Positions 1 through 6,979 of a stretch of 54,781 nt of DNA are shown one piece after another. This DNA is from Longimicrobium sp. (lineage in GTDB: Bacteria; Gemmatimonadota; Gemmatimonadetes; Longimicrobiales; Longimicrobiaceae). Under the pieces are notes generated by a model. The model was given only the letters and a program-made list of their open reading frames with translations. It did no database searches and had not been told where the DNA came from. Each line of letters begins with the position of its first letter. The stretch's first letter is position 1. Location of the stretch: positions 1 through 54,781 of the forward strand of contig DASUYB010000023.1 of assembly GCA_036377595.1 (NCBI GenBank), in the 5' to 3' direction. Both the position numbers and the translations under genes were made by a program.

Positions 1-1
1 C

Positions 2-826
2 TGGTTCTACGACCTGGACCTCCTGTGGCGGCCGCTGTTCTGGTCGTCCAACGGCGGCACGCTGAGCTCGCTGTACGTGTTCCTGGGCGGCGGCGGTCTG
101 ACGTCGGACCCGGTGGGCCAGCGGCAGTGCGTGAACTACGCCCTGTTCATCCTCAACGGCGTGTGCGTGCCGGACAGCCCGAAGATCGGCACGGTGGGGC
201 AGGGTGTCGCGGGCCTGGGCCTCGACATCTTCCCGATCACGCCGGCCATCGGGATCTTCCTGGAGGCGGGCGTGCACGGCTACGACTCGCCCGCGCACGT
301 GGGCGAGACGTCGCAGAACGCGTCGGACAAGTTCGCCTTCACGCCGTACGGCGTGCTGGGGCTGAAGGTCGGGTTCGGCAACATCATTCCGCCGCCCCCG
401 CCCCCGCCGCCCCCGCCGCCGCCGCCCCCGCCGCCGCCGCCGCCCCCGCCGCCGCCCCCGGTGACGGAGCAGCCGGTGACCGTGTGCGTGGTGCAGAACG
501 GCGCGCTGAGCACGGTGACGGGCTCGTACAACCCGAGCACGGGTGACACCACCGGCCTGCCGGGGATGGAGGCCAACGCCCAGAGCGCGACCTGGTTCAT
601 CAACAACGAGCCGATCACGTTCAATGGTCACCGCTACGTGAAGTACGGCCTGCCGCGCGTGCTGAACGTGGGCGACGTGAACAACATCGGCACGTTCGAG
701 GGGGTGGCGGTGTTCGCGGAGCCGAGCGCAGCCACGCCGCAGGAAGTGATCTACGTGCCGGTCGGTTCGCGCTGCGAGTTCCAGCCGTACCAGATCGAGC
801 GCAAGGCGGGCGCGGTCCGCGGCTGA
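2..826 (+). CDS. C-terminal part of an outer-membrane beta-barrel-like protein with polyproline hinge (5' end outside window)
   Basis: The frame is open from base 2, so the gene begins before the window; an internal ATG at 77 is unlikely to be the start because coding-quality sequence precedes it. The visible part first has alternating aromatic and glycine stretches (VFLGGGG, GVLGLKVGFG) typical of the last strands of a small porin-like barrel. A run of 24 consecutive prolines at 389-460 follows, and then a roughly 120-residue soluble domain with two cysteines that ends at TGA 824-826. No enzyme motif is seen. By analogy with OmpA-like proteins the barrel would sit in the outer membrane, with the tail in the periplasm or at the surface, held off by the rigid proline rod. 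The tail is not the OmpA peptidoglycan-binding domain and I do not recognise it. A GNRA-loop terminator follows directly. Confidence 0.6.
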   Translation, partial: WFYDLDLLWRPLFWSSNGGTLSSLYVFLGGGGLTSDPVGQRQCVNYALFILNGVCVPDSPKIGTVGQGVAGLGLDIFPITPAIGIFLEAGVHGYDSPAHVGETSQNASDKFAFTPYGVLGLKVGFGNIIPPPPPPPPPPPPPPPPPPPPPPPPVTEQPVTVCVVQNGALSTVTGSYNPSTGDTTGLPGMEANAQSATWFINNEPITFNGHRYVKYGLPRVLNVGDVNNIGTFEGVAVFAEPSAATPQEVIYVPVGSRCEFQPYQIERKAGAVRG

Positions 827-856
827 CGCCGCAAGCCGCAACAGCCTGAGATCGAC

Positions 857-888
857 GGAAGGGCGTCCCCGCGAGGGGGCGCCCTTCC
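857..888 (+). terminator. Intrinsic terminator-like hairpin
   Basis: A 14-bp stem (857-870 with 875-888, one G-T pair) closed by a GCGA tetraloop lies 30 bases after the barrel gene. There is no U tract, as is common in very GC-rich genomes. Confidence 0.65.
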
Positions 889-922
889 GGCGTCTGGTGC
901 GTGAGTGTGTCGGAGTCCGTCG

Positions 923-1001
923 GAGTGCGTGAGTGCGTGAGTGCGTGAGTGCGTGAGTGCGTGAGTGCGTGAGTGCGTGAGTGCGTGAGTGCGTGAGTGC
1001 G
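923..1001 (+). repeat. 8-bp tandem repeat (GAGTGCGT)n
   Basis: About 9.9 near-perfect copies of GAGTGCGT sit between the terminator and rpiA. Degenerate copies of the same words continue on both sides (901-922, and in the inverse sense at 1020-1050). Being 8 bp long, it shifts frame each unit and is not coding. Confidence 0.9.
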
Positions 1002-1129
1002 CCGTCAGGGCGGTCGATGCGCACTGCCGCACTCACGCACTTCCGCACTTCTGTTCCATCCGCGTCCGCTCCCCGTACATTGTCGCGCGAGCGAAGACCG
1101 GACTTTCACATCAAACCGATGGCGATTGG

Positions 1130-1849
1130 ATGGAGACGGCGGCCGGCGGCGCGGAGGCGCTGAAGCGGAAGGCGGCGGAGCGCGCGGCGGAGTGGATCCG
1201 CGACGGGATGACGCTGGGGCTGGGCACCGGGTCCACCGTGCGCCATCTCCTCGACGTGATCGCCGAGCGGCGCGCCGCGGGCGAGTGGCGGGAGATCGTG
1301 GGCGTGCCCACCTCGGTCGACACCGAGCGGCGGGCGCGTGCGCTCGGCATCCCCCTGGCCACGCTGGCCGAGCGGCCGCGCATCGACCTCACCATCGACG
1401 GCGCCGACGAGGTCGACCCCGAGCTGCGGCTGATCAAGGGGCTCGGCGGCGCGCTGCTGCGCGAGAAGATCGTGGCCGCCGTCAGCGCGCAGCTGGTCAT
1501 CGTCGCCGACGAGTCGAAGGTGGTGGAGAGGCTGGGGACCAGGGCGCCGCTCCCCGTCGAGGTCGATCCCTTCGGCGAGCCGGTCCAGCCCGATTTCCTG
1601 CGCTCGCTCGGCTGCGAGCCGGTGCGGCGGACGGGCGGCGACGGCGGCCCGTTCGTCACCGACGGCGGCAACCACGTGCTGGACTGCCGCTTCGCTCGCG
1701 GGATCGGCGACCCCCAGGGGGTGGAGCGCGCGCTGGCGATGCGGCCGGGGATCGTGGAGTCCGGGCTGTTCCTGGGGATGTCGACCGCGGCGGTGATCGC
1801 CGCGGCCGGCGGCGTGCGCGTCCTCCGGCGCGGGGAGGTGGCGTCGTGA
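1130..1849 (+). CDS. rpiA: Ribose-5-phosphate isomerase A
   Basis: The enzyme interconverts ribose-5-phosphate and ribulose-5-phosphate in the non-oxidative pentose phosphate pathway, in the cytosol. The 239-residue product has the RpiA signatures in order: GLGTGSTV at 30-37 (phosphate loop), DGADEVD at 90-96 (catalytic Asp and Glu region), KGLGGALLREK at 103-113 (catalytic Lys) and ADESK at 126-130. Length is normal for the family (about 220-235). The start is ATG 1130, because upstream in-frame starts would translate the tandem repeat and the conserved region begins soon after. Its TGA overlaps the GTG of rpe, so the two genes are translationally coupled; both act on pentose phosphates (rpe supplies xylulose-5-phosphate from the same ribulose-5-phosphate). 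Confidence 0.95.
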   Translation: METAAGGAEALKRKAAERAAEWIRDGMTLGLGTGSTVRHLLDVIAERRAAGEWREIVGVPTSVDTERRARALGIPLATLAERPRIDLTIDGADEVDPELRLIKGLGGALLREKIVAAVSAQLVIVADESKVVERLGTRAPLPVEVDPFGEPVQPDFLRSLGCEPVRRTGGDGGPFVTDGGNHVLDCRFARGIGDPQGVERALAMRPGIVESGLFLGMSTAAVIAAAGGVRVLRRGEVAS

Positions 1850-2526
1850 GGCAGGTGAAGCTGGCCCCGTCGATCCTCTCCGCCGACTTCACCCGGCTGG
1901 GGGAGCAGGTCCGCGAGGCCGAGGAGGGCGGCGCCGACTGGATCCACGTGGACGTGATGGATGGGCACTTCGTCCCCAACATCACCATCGGACCGCTGAT
2001 CGCCGCCGCGGCCAAGCGGTCGACGTCGCGGGTGATCGACGTGCACCTGATGATCGAGCACCCGGAGCGCTACCTCGAGGCGTTCGCGAAGGCCGGCGCG
2101 GACCACCTGGTGGTGCACGTGGAGACCTGCCCCCATCTCCACCGCACCGTGCAGCAGATCCGCGAGCTGGGCGTGAAGCCGGGGGTGACGCTGAACCCCG
2201 CCACCCCCGCCGAGGCGCTGTCGGAGATCCTCTCCTACGTGGACCTGGTGCTGGTGATGTCGGTGAACCCCGGCTTCGGCGGGCAGTCGTACATCCCCAC
2301 CAGCACCGCCAAGATCGCGAAGATCCGGAGGATGCTCGACGAGCGCGGGCTGGTGGACGTGGAGCTGGAGGTGGACGGCGGGATCGTCCCCGAGAACGCG
2401 GCGGCCGTCGTCCGCGCGGGGGCGACGGCGCTCGTGGCGGGCTCGGCGGTGTACAACGCGCAGGCCTCCGTTGCCGAGAACCTGCGGCGGCTGCGCGCGG
2501 CGGCGGAGTCGGCCCTGCAGTCGTGA
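1846..2526 (+). CDS. rpe: Ribulose-phosphate 3-epimerase
   Basis: This TIM-barrel enzyme converts D-ribulose-5-phosphate to D-xylulose-5-phosphate. The 226-residue protein carries SILSADF at 9-15, the metal-site motif HVDVMDGHFVPN starting at residue 34, HLMIEHP near 67, the phosphate loop VNPGFGGQ and the C-terminal VDGGI, so the active site looks complete. The start is GTG 1846, overlapping the rpiA stop (GTGA), and gives the expected N-terminus directly before the first beta-strand. It forms a two-gene pentose phosphate operon with rpiA. The promoter of the downstream tRNA begins within a few bases of the stop. Confidence 0.95.
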   Translation: MRQVKLAPSILSADFTRLGEQVREAEEGGADWIHVDVMDGHFVPNITIGPLIAAAAKRSTSRVIDVHLMIEHPERYLEAFAKAGADHLVVHVETCPHLHRTVQQIRELGVKPGVTLNPATPAEALSEILSYVDLVLVMSVNPGFGGQSYIPTSTAKIAKIRRMLDERGLVDVELEVDGGIVPENAAAVVRAGATALVAGSAVYNAQASVAENLRRLRAAAESALQS

Positions 2527-2529
2527 CGG

Positions 2530-2558
2530 TGGACCGCTCCGCTGGCGCCGGTTATCTT
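2530..2558 (+). promoter_or_regulatory. Promoter of tRNA-Leu
   Basis: TGGACC (2530-2535), a 17-bp spacer and TATCTT (2553-2558). A start about 7 bases after the -10 would be at roughly 2565, three bases before the mature tRNA 5' end. Confidence 0.5.
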
Positions 2559-2567
2559 TGCACCGCC

Positions 2568-2650
2568 GCCGGGATGGTGGAACGGTAGACACAGGAGACT
2601 TAAAATCTCCCGGGCGCGAGCCCGTGCGGGTTCGAGTCCCGCTCCCGGCA
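2568..2650 (+). tRNA. tRNA-Leu (anticodon UAA)
   Basis: A full class II cloverleaf is readable. The acceptor stem GCCGGGA pairs with TCCCGGC (2643-2649) and the discriminator is A2650. The anticodon stem GGAGA/TCTCC encloses the loop CTTAAAA with anticodon TAA at 2601-2603. A long variable arm CGGGC-GCGA-GCCCG marks a Leu/Ser/Tyr type, and the T arm is GCGGG-TTCGAGT-CCCGC. UAA plus discriminator A identifies leucine. CCA is not encoded. It reads UUA and UUG codons, which are rare in this GC-rich DNA. Confidence 0.97.
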
Positions 2651-2664
2651 TCGCATCGACGACG

Positions 2665-2695
2665 AGCCCCCGCGAGCCGCGCGCCCGCGGGGGCT
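2665..2695 (+). terminator. Terminator after tRNA-Leu
   Basis: A 10-bp perfect stem (2665-2674 with 2686-2695, core GCCCCCGCG) lies 15 bases downstream of the tRNA. Confidence 0.7.
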
Positions 2696-2854
2696 TCGCC
2701 ATTTCAACGAATCCGACGAATCTGGAAATTGGGTCCGCAGGAGTGCGGAGCGGCCGTGCGGCCGACCATCGGGGCTCGGCAGGACCGTTGCGATGCGAAG
2801 CGGGAGCCGCGGAGTGGCGCAAAAGCGGTCCTGAGATCCAAGATCTGTCCTTTT

Positions 2855-2906
2855 GCAATCCCTGGCTGCCGGATTGCTTGACAGTGGTGCAAGGCTGCAC
2901 CATTTT
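2855..2906 (+). promoter_or_regulatory. Two palindromes around a TTGACA box
   Basis: GCAATCC (2855-2861) pairs with GGATTGC (2871-2877) across 9 bases. It is followed at once by TTGACA (2878-2883) and then by the palindrome TGGTGCA-aggc-TGCACCA (2885-2902). A weak -10, CATTTT, lies 17 bp from TTGACA. The layout is that of a promoter with two operator sites, about 400 bp upstream of the serine palmitoyltransferase gene. Which gene or RNA it would drive is unclear. Confidence 0.35.
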
Positions 2907-3026
2907 GCAGAAACCTTCAACATCAGTCTGAAAAGGGAATGAGCGCCTCGGGGGCGGGCAGGGGCCGGCCGCGGGGGGCGGGGTCCGTGCGGATGCCGTC
3001 CGCACGGGCGCACAGGCCGCGCGCAC

Positions 3027-3055
3027 TTGCCGGGCGCGGCCGGTTGGGCTACCTT
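3027..3055 (+). promoter_or_regulatory. Promoter of serine palmitoyltransferase gene
   Basis: TTGCCG (3027-3032), a 17-bp spacer and TACCTT (3050-3055), 250 bases upstream of the start codon. It matches the promoter pattern repeated elsewhere in the window. Confidence 0.5.
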
Positions 3056-3308
3056 CCGACCTGACGGACCCCCTGGCCACTTCCTGAGCCGCACCTGCAC
3101 TCCGCGCCTCTCCGGCCCGGTCCGCCTTCCGCCTGTCCTTCACTCGTAAAGCAGCAGCCGAATTGAAGTTACCGGCACTCTCGCAGGCTCGCTCCGGCCG
3201 CGCACCGGCCGCCGGCGCCCCGGCGCCCCGCCCCGGTGCCTCCGCGAGCCACGGCGGTGCGCCGCGCTCACCCCGCCCGCACCAGGGCACCGCCTCCCGG
3301 GAGGAGTG

Positions 3309-4490
3309 ATGGGTCTGATCGAGAAGTGCAGCCGCTACACGCGGGCCCGCGAGGTCCAGGCGTCGGGGTTCTATCCGTACTTCATCCCCATCGAGGCCAG
3401 CCACGACACCGAGGTGGTGATCGACGGCAAGACCAAGATCATGGTGGGCTCCAACAACTACATGGGGCTCACGCACCACCCGTACGTGCTGGAGCGGGCG
3501 AAGGAGGCGCTGTACCGCTACGGCACCGGGTGCACCGGCAGCCGCTTCCTGAACGGCACGCTCGACCTGCACGTGGAGCTGGAGGAGAAGCTGGCCGAGC
3601 TGATGGGCACCGAGGCGGCGCTCGTGTTCAGCACCGGCTACCAGACCAACCTGGGCGTGATCTCCACCCTGGTGGGGCGCGGCGACCACCTCTTCCTCGA
3701 CAAGCTGAACCACGCCAGCATCGTCGACGGCGCGTCGCTGGTGTACGGCACCGTGCACCGCTACGCGCACGGCGACCTGCGCGTGCTGGAGCGGCAGCTG
3801 CAGGCGGTGCCCGACACGGCGCACAAGCTGGTGGTGACCGACGGCGTGTTCAGCATGGAGGGCGACATCGCCGACCTGCCGGCGCTGGTGAAGCTGGCGG
3901 AGCAGTACGGCGCCGAGCTGATGGTCGACGACGCGCACTCGATCGGCGTGCTGGGCCCCGACGGCGCGGGAACGGCGGCGCACTTCGGGCTGACCGACAA
4001 GGTGCTGCTGACGATGGGCACCTTCTCCAAGAGCTTCGCCTCGATCGGCGGGTTCGTGGCCGGGCCGGAGCCGATCCTGCACTACCTGCGGCACCACGCG
4101 CGCTCGCTGATCTTCAGCGCCAGCATGCCGCCGGCCTCGGTGGCCACGGTGCTGGCGGCGCTGGAGGTGATGAAGCGCGAGCCGGAGCGGCGCGACGAGC
4201 TGTGGCGGCTGACGCGGCGCATGCAGGAGGGGCTGAAGTCGCTGGGCTTCGACATCGCCGGGAGCGAGACGCCCATCATCCCCGTGGTGATCGGGGAGAT
4301 GGAGGACACCTTCGTGATGTGGAAGGCGCTCTTCGACGCCGGCGTGTTCACCAACCCGGTGATGCCGCCCGCGGTGCCCGAGAGCCAGTGCCGCCTGCGC
4401 ATCTCGCTGATGGCCACGCACACCGACGACCACATCGACGCCGTGCTCGAGGCCTTCGCCACCGTCGGCCGCGCGATCGCGGTGATCTGA
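3309..4490 (+). CDS. spt: Serine palmitoyltransferase-like alpha-oxoamine synthase (PLP)
   Basis: The protein is a 393-residue fold-type I PLP enzyme of the alpha-oxoamine synthase family. It condenses an amino acid with an acyl-CoA, releasing CO2. The schiff-base lysine is K241 in GTFSKSFAS, the cofactor-contacting Asp and His lie in VDDAHSIG (about 206-213), and GTGCTGSRFLNG is near 72-83. From memory the sequence follows the Bacteroides/Porphyromonas serine palmitoyltransferase much more closely than BioF or Kbl (e.g. YPYF near residue 22, and LRHHARSLIFSAS). The first step of sphingolipid synthesis is therefore the best call; KBL or AONS activity cannot be excluded. The start is ATG 3309, served by GGGAGG at 3298-3303; an in-frame GTG at 3306 lies too close to that site. 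The gene is monocistronic, with its own promoter and a strong terminator. Confidence 0.8.
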   Translation: MGLIEKCSRYTRAREVQASGFYPYFIPIEASHDTEVVIDGKTKIMVGSNNYMGLTHHPYVLERAKEALYRYGTGCTGSRFLNGTLDLHVELEEKLAELMGTEAALVFSTGYQTNLGVISTLVGRGDHLFLDKLNHASIVDGASLVYGTVHRYAHGDLRVLERQLQAVPDTAHKLVVTDGVFSMEGDIADLPALVKLAEQYGAELMVDDAHSIGVLGPDGAGTAAHFGLTDKVLLTMGTFSKSFASIGGFVAGPEPILHYLRHHARSLIFSASMPPASVATVLAALEVMKREPERRDELWRLTRRMQEGLKSLGFDIAGSETPIIPVVIGEMEDTFVMWKALFDAGVFTNPVMPPAVPESQCRLRISLMATHTDDHIDAVLEAFATVGRAIAVI

Positions 4491-4522
4491 TCGCCCTCGA
4501 CAACTGCGGCAGGACAACGGCA

Positions 4523-4555
4523 AAGAGCCGCCGGACCCCGGGTCCGGCGGCTCTT
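4523..4555 (+). terminator. Strong terminator after spt
   Basis: A perfect 15-bp stem (4523-4537 with 4541-4555) with a 3-base loop begins 32 bases after the stop codon. Confidence 0.85.
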
Positions 4556-4577
4556 CGCTTGGATCCAGAACAGAAGG

Positions 4578-4650
4578 TCTCTCACAGAGGACACAGAGAA
4601 CACAGAGGTCGACATCTTTTCTCCGTGGCCTCCATGCCCTCTGTGAGAGA
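4578..4650 (+). repeat. Hairpin-family element, copy A
   Basis: The outer arms TCTCTCACAGAGG (4578-4590) and CCTCTGTGAGAGA (4638-4650) are perfect inverted repeats. The inner arms repeat ACAGAG-type words. This is the ACAGAG-armed member of the family described in the findings. Confidence 0.8.
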
Positions 4651-4690
4651 ATCAAGGGATTCGAGGATCCGCGACGCAGGCGGCTTCACG

Positions 4691-4727
4691 GTGAGTTTCT
4701 CCGCGCCTCCGCGGCTCCGCGTGAGAC
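4691..4727 (+). repeat. Solo right arm of the hairpin family
   Basis: A single right arm runs from GTGAGTTTCTCCG to CCGCGTGAGAC with no matching left arm nearby. Confidence 0.65.
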
Positions 4728-4858
4728 TCATGGGTATCCGTACAGTGAGACGAAGGTGCGGCACGGCGCGGCGCACGGTATCTTCCGCAGGCTGCGGCCC
4801 GGCGTCGCACGGGGATTGCTCTGGCGACGGCGCGGCCGGGACGAGGAGGAGCTGAGGC

Positions 4859-5761
4859 GTGACGATGGACGACGACGATCTGGCGGCGGGGAGCAACGGC
4901 GCGGGCGGCGAGGGCGGCGACGCGGCGGCGGTCGCGGAGATGGTGGCCGAGGCCGAGTCGCTGGGCGCCGAGGACCGCTGGGAGGACGCGCGCGAGCTGC
5001 TGCTGGAGGCGCTCCCCGACCACGAGAACGACGCGCTGCTGCTCTGCTGGCTGGGGATCGCCTCGGAGCGGCTGGGCGACGAGGGCGAGGCCTACGAGTT
5101 CTTCCGCCGCTCGCTGGCGCAGGCGCCCACCGATCCGTTCGTGCTGGCGGCGGCGGGGACCGGCGTGTCGGTGTACGACGACCCCGACGCGGAGGGCGCG
5201 CTGCGGCTGGCGGCCATCACCGCGCCGCAGTTTCCCTTCGCGCGCTCGGCGTACGGCGCCTACCTGGCGCGCGAGGGGCTGTTCGACGACGCGCTGCGCG
5301 AGCTGGAGGCCGCGCGCGACCTGGCGCCCGACGACGCGGCCATCCGCGCCGAGCTGGGGGTGACGATGCTGCTGGCGGGGCGCACGGCGGGCGGGGTGGA
5401 CGAGCTGGAGGAGGCGCTGTCGAAGATCGACGAGCCGTGGCTGCGCGGGCTGTACGGCCTGGCGCTGCTGGAGACGGACCGCCGCGAGGAGGGCGCCGAG
5501 CAGCTCCACCGCGCCTCGAACGAGCGTCCCGAGGACGTGGAGATCCACCTCCTTTCCGCCCTGGCTTCCGCCGTGGAGGGGTGGGAGGACGAGGCGTGGG
5601 CGGCCATCGCGCGTGCCGAGCTGGCCGCCGAGGCGCTGGACGCCGACCTGATCCGCGAGGTGGAGGAGGCCGTGGAAGACGGCCCCGAGGCCGCGCGCCT
5701 CCTCCTGCGAGAGCACCTGGGCCCCTCGCTGCTGCGCGAGCGGCTCCACCAGCGCGACTGA
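4859..5761 (+). CDS. Tetratricopeptide repeat protein
   Basis: The 300-residue acidic protein consists of helical pairs spaced about 34 residues apart with TPR-like small and large positions (for example LGIASERLGDEGEAYEFF, YLAREGLFDDALRELE). It has no signal peptide, so it is probably a cytosolic scaffold; its partner is unknown. The start could be GTG 4859 or ATG 4865: the upstream GGAGG at about 4845 favours GTG, while TGAGG at 4853 favours ATG. The next gene lies in the same frame after its TGA, separated by 156 bases of proline- and arginine-rich, coding-like sequence, which suggests the two are co-transcribed and that the next gene's true start may be nearer. Specific function cannot be assigned. 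Confidence 0.8.
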   Translation: MTMDDDDLAAGSNGAGGEGGDAAAVAEMVAEAESLGAEDRWEDARELLLEALPDHENDALLLCWLGIASERLGDEGEAYEFFRRSLAQAPTDPFVLAAAGTGVSVYDDPDAEGALRLAAITAPQFPFARSAYGAYLAREGLFDDALRELEAARDLAPDDAAIRAELGVTMLLAGRTAGGVDELEEALSKIDEPWLRGLYGLALLETDRREEGAEQLHRASNERPEDVEIHLLSALASAVEGWEDEAWAAIARAELAAEALDADLIREVEEAVEDGPEAARLLLREHLGPSLLRERLHQRD

Positions 5762-5917
5762 GACACGACCCTGGCTCCGCTCTTTTCCCCCGGCCCCGGC
5801 GCGCCGCCGCCCGACGACGACCGCACGCTGGCGTACGGCGAGCCGCCGCCCGCGCCCGCCCCGCGCCCCGAGCCGCGCGCGCGCCGGCGCGACCGACGGC
5901 CGCGTGCGCCGCTGCCG

Positions 5918-6502
5918 GTGCGGCTGGTGCGCGGGGTGCTGCGCCTGCTGCTGATCCTGGTGGCCATCTGGGCGCTGCTGCTGGCGGCCATCGCCGTGTA
6001 CGGCCGGCGCGACGAGGCGCGCGCGGCGGACGCCATCGTCGTCCTCGGCGCGGCGCAGTACAACGGCCACCCGTCGCCGGTGCTGGAGGCGCGGCTGGAG
6101 CACGCCCTGGAGCTGTACCGCGCGGGGCACGCGCAGGCGCTGATCATGACCGGCGGCCAGGCGCCCGGCGACACGGTGAGCGAGGCCGTGGTCTCGCGGC
6201 GCTGGGCCGTGCGGCACGGCGTGCCGCGCGGCGCCATCCTGGTGGAGACGTCGGGGATGACGACGCGCGAGTCGATGCGGGCGGTGTCGCGGCTGATGCG
6301 GTCGCGCGGGATGCGGAGCGCGGTGCTGGTGAGCGACCCGTTCCACATGCTACGGCTGAAGCTGCTGGCCAGGCAGATGGGGGTGCGGGGCTTCACCTCG
6401 CCCACGCACACCAGCCCGATTTCGCGCAACCCGGCGCAGGAGCGGAAGTTCCTGCTGCGCGAGAGCATCGGGCTGCCGCTGGCGCTGCTGGGGATGGCGT
6501 AG
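5918..6502 (+). CDS. YdcF/SanA-like DUF218 membrane protein
   Basis: The product is about 194 residues. One N-terminal membrane helix (LLLILVAIWALLLAAIAVY region) precedes a DUF218 domain with the family hallmarks AIVVLGA, LEARLEHALELY, LIMTGG, an SEA motif and ETSGMTTRESM. DUF218 proteins are linked to envelope integrity and vancomycin sensitivity (SanA) and bind S-adenosylmethionine (YdcF), but the reaction is not settled. GTG 5918 is the first usable start. The frame remains open back to the upstream TGA and encodes a plausible Pro/Arg-rich cytoplasmic tail without any ATG, GTG or TTG, so an unusual start (CTG 5771 or similar) is possible. Confidence 0.8.
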   Translation: MRLVRGVLRLLLILVAIWALLLAAIAVYGRRDEARAADAIVVLGAAQYNGHPSPVLEARLEHALELYRAGHAQALIMTGGQAPGDTVSEAVVSRRWAVRHGVPRGAILVETSGMTTRESMRAVSRLMRSRGMRSAVLVSDPFHMLRLKLLARQMGVRGFTSPTHTSPISRNPAQERKFLLRESIGLPLALLGMA

Positions 6503-6510
6503 GGGGATGC

Positions 6511-6543
6511 AGGGGACAGGGGACAGGGGACAGGGGACAGGGG
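6511..6543 (+). repeat. 7-bp tandem repeat (AGGGGAC)n
   Basis: About 4.7 perfect copies start right behind the YdcF-like gene. The same heptamer appears inside coding sequence at 49663-49683 and 54543-54582. Confidence 0.9.
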
Positions 6544-6732
6544 CGGACGGTCGGCGACGCAGGTCTCGGCCGGGCAGGGGATTGCCGGGCCGGAGAGATG
6601 CCGGGGCGAATGAATTCGCGGCAACAACCACACGAAGTCCGCCTTCGCGGACTACAGGCTCGGGCGCGGGTGAGATGGCGGTGCGCGCGGCAGGACTCGC
6701 CGCTGGGCTTGAGGATCTCCCCCCGCGCCGAC

Positions 6733-6899
6733 GCGTGAGGGATGCGCGCCCGGAGGGCCGGGACACCGCCGCGCGTGACGGGATGCCGGGGGTCCGCATC
6801 GATGCCTGGCGCGGCGGGGGCCCGGCGCGGTTGGGCACAGTCGTATCGTGCCCTACCGCGCGCGCAGCCCGGCCCGGAGCGCAGCGGAGGGACACGCCC
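6733..6899 (+). repeat. Dispersed repeat M, copy 1 (upstream of M16 pair 1)
   Basis: This roughly 167-bp segment runs from GCGTGAGGGATGCGCGCC to GCGGAGGGACACGCCC. It closely matches 33630-33796 in sequence and orientation. Both copies precede an M16 peptidase operon. Confidence 0.85.
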
Positions 6900-6979
6900 G
6901 CATCACGCAGTTGCAGTTGCTGTTGCTGTTCTCCCGACGACGCAGAGACCGAGAACGAGAGCGAGAGAGCACGGACGGA

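Larger units (their letters stand above)
827..1129 (+). other. Intergenic gap before rpiA
   Basis: This gap holds the terminator at 857-888, the 8-bp tandem array, and a TACATT -10-like hexamer at 1076-1081 without a convincing -35. No gene is seen. Confidence 0.6.
2651..3308 (+). other. Long gap between tRNA-Leu and spt
   Basis: This gap holds the tRNA terminator, the palindrome pair with TTGACA, the spt promoter and an untranslated leader of about 245 bases. No protein gene with plausible codon use was found. The leader is long enough for a regulatory RNA, but no known riboswitch is recognised. Confidence 0.5.
4491..4858 (+). other. Gap between spt and the TPR gene
   Basis: It contains a terminator, hairpin copy A and a solo arm. 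TATCTT at 4779-4784 resembles the -10 of other promoters here, but its -35 is weak. No gene is seen. Confidence 0.55.
6503..6979 (+). other. Gap before M16 pair 1
   Basis: It contains the heptamer array, dispersed repeat M copy 1 and a short GTTGCA/GTTGCT microsatellite near 6909-6930. No gene is supported; an open frame through the repeat is interpreted as chance. Confidence 0.55.

Noticed and set aside
280-624. Minus-strand frame encoding a polyglycine protein
   Set aside because: It is the complement of the polyproline run in the barrel gene; no other coding sign.
751-1032. Minus-strand frame with repeated THALTHSR-type words
   Set aside because: It translates the 8-bp tandem array; a period of 8 is incompatible with coding.
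4575-4650. CRISPR-like spacing of ACAGAG words
   Set aside because: The words are arms of one inverted repeat; there are no uniform direct repeats or spacers and no cas genes.
6848-6979. N-terminal extension of the first M16 gene
   Set aside because: It would translate dispersed repeat M and a microsatellite; homology starts at ATG 6980.
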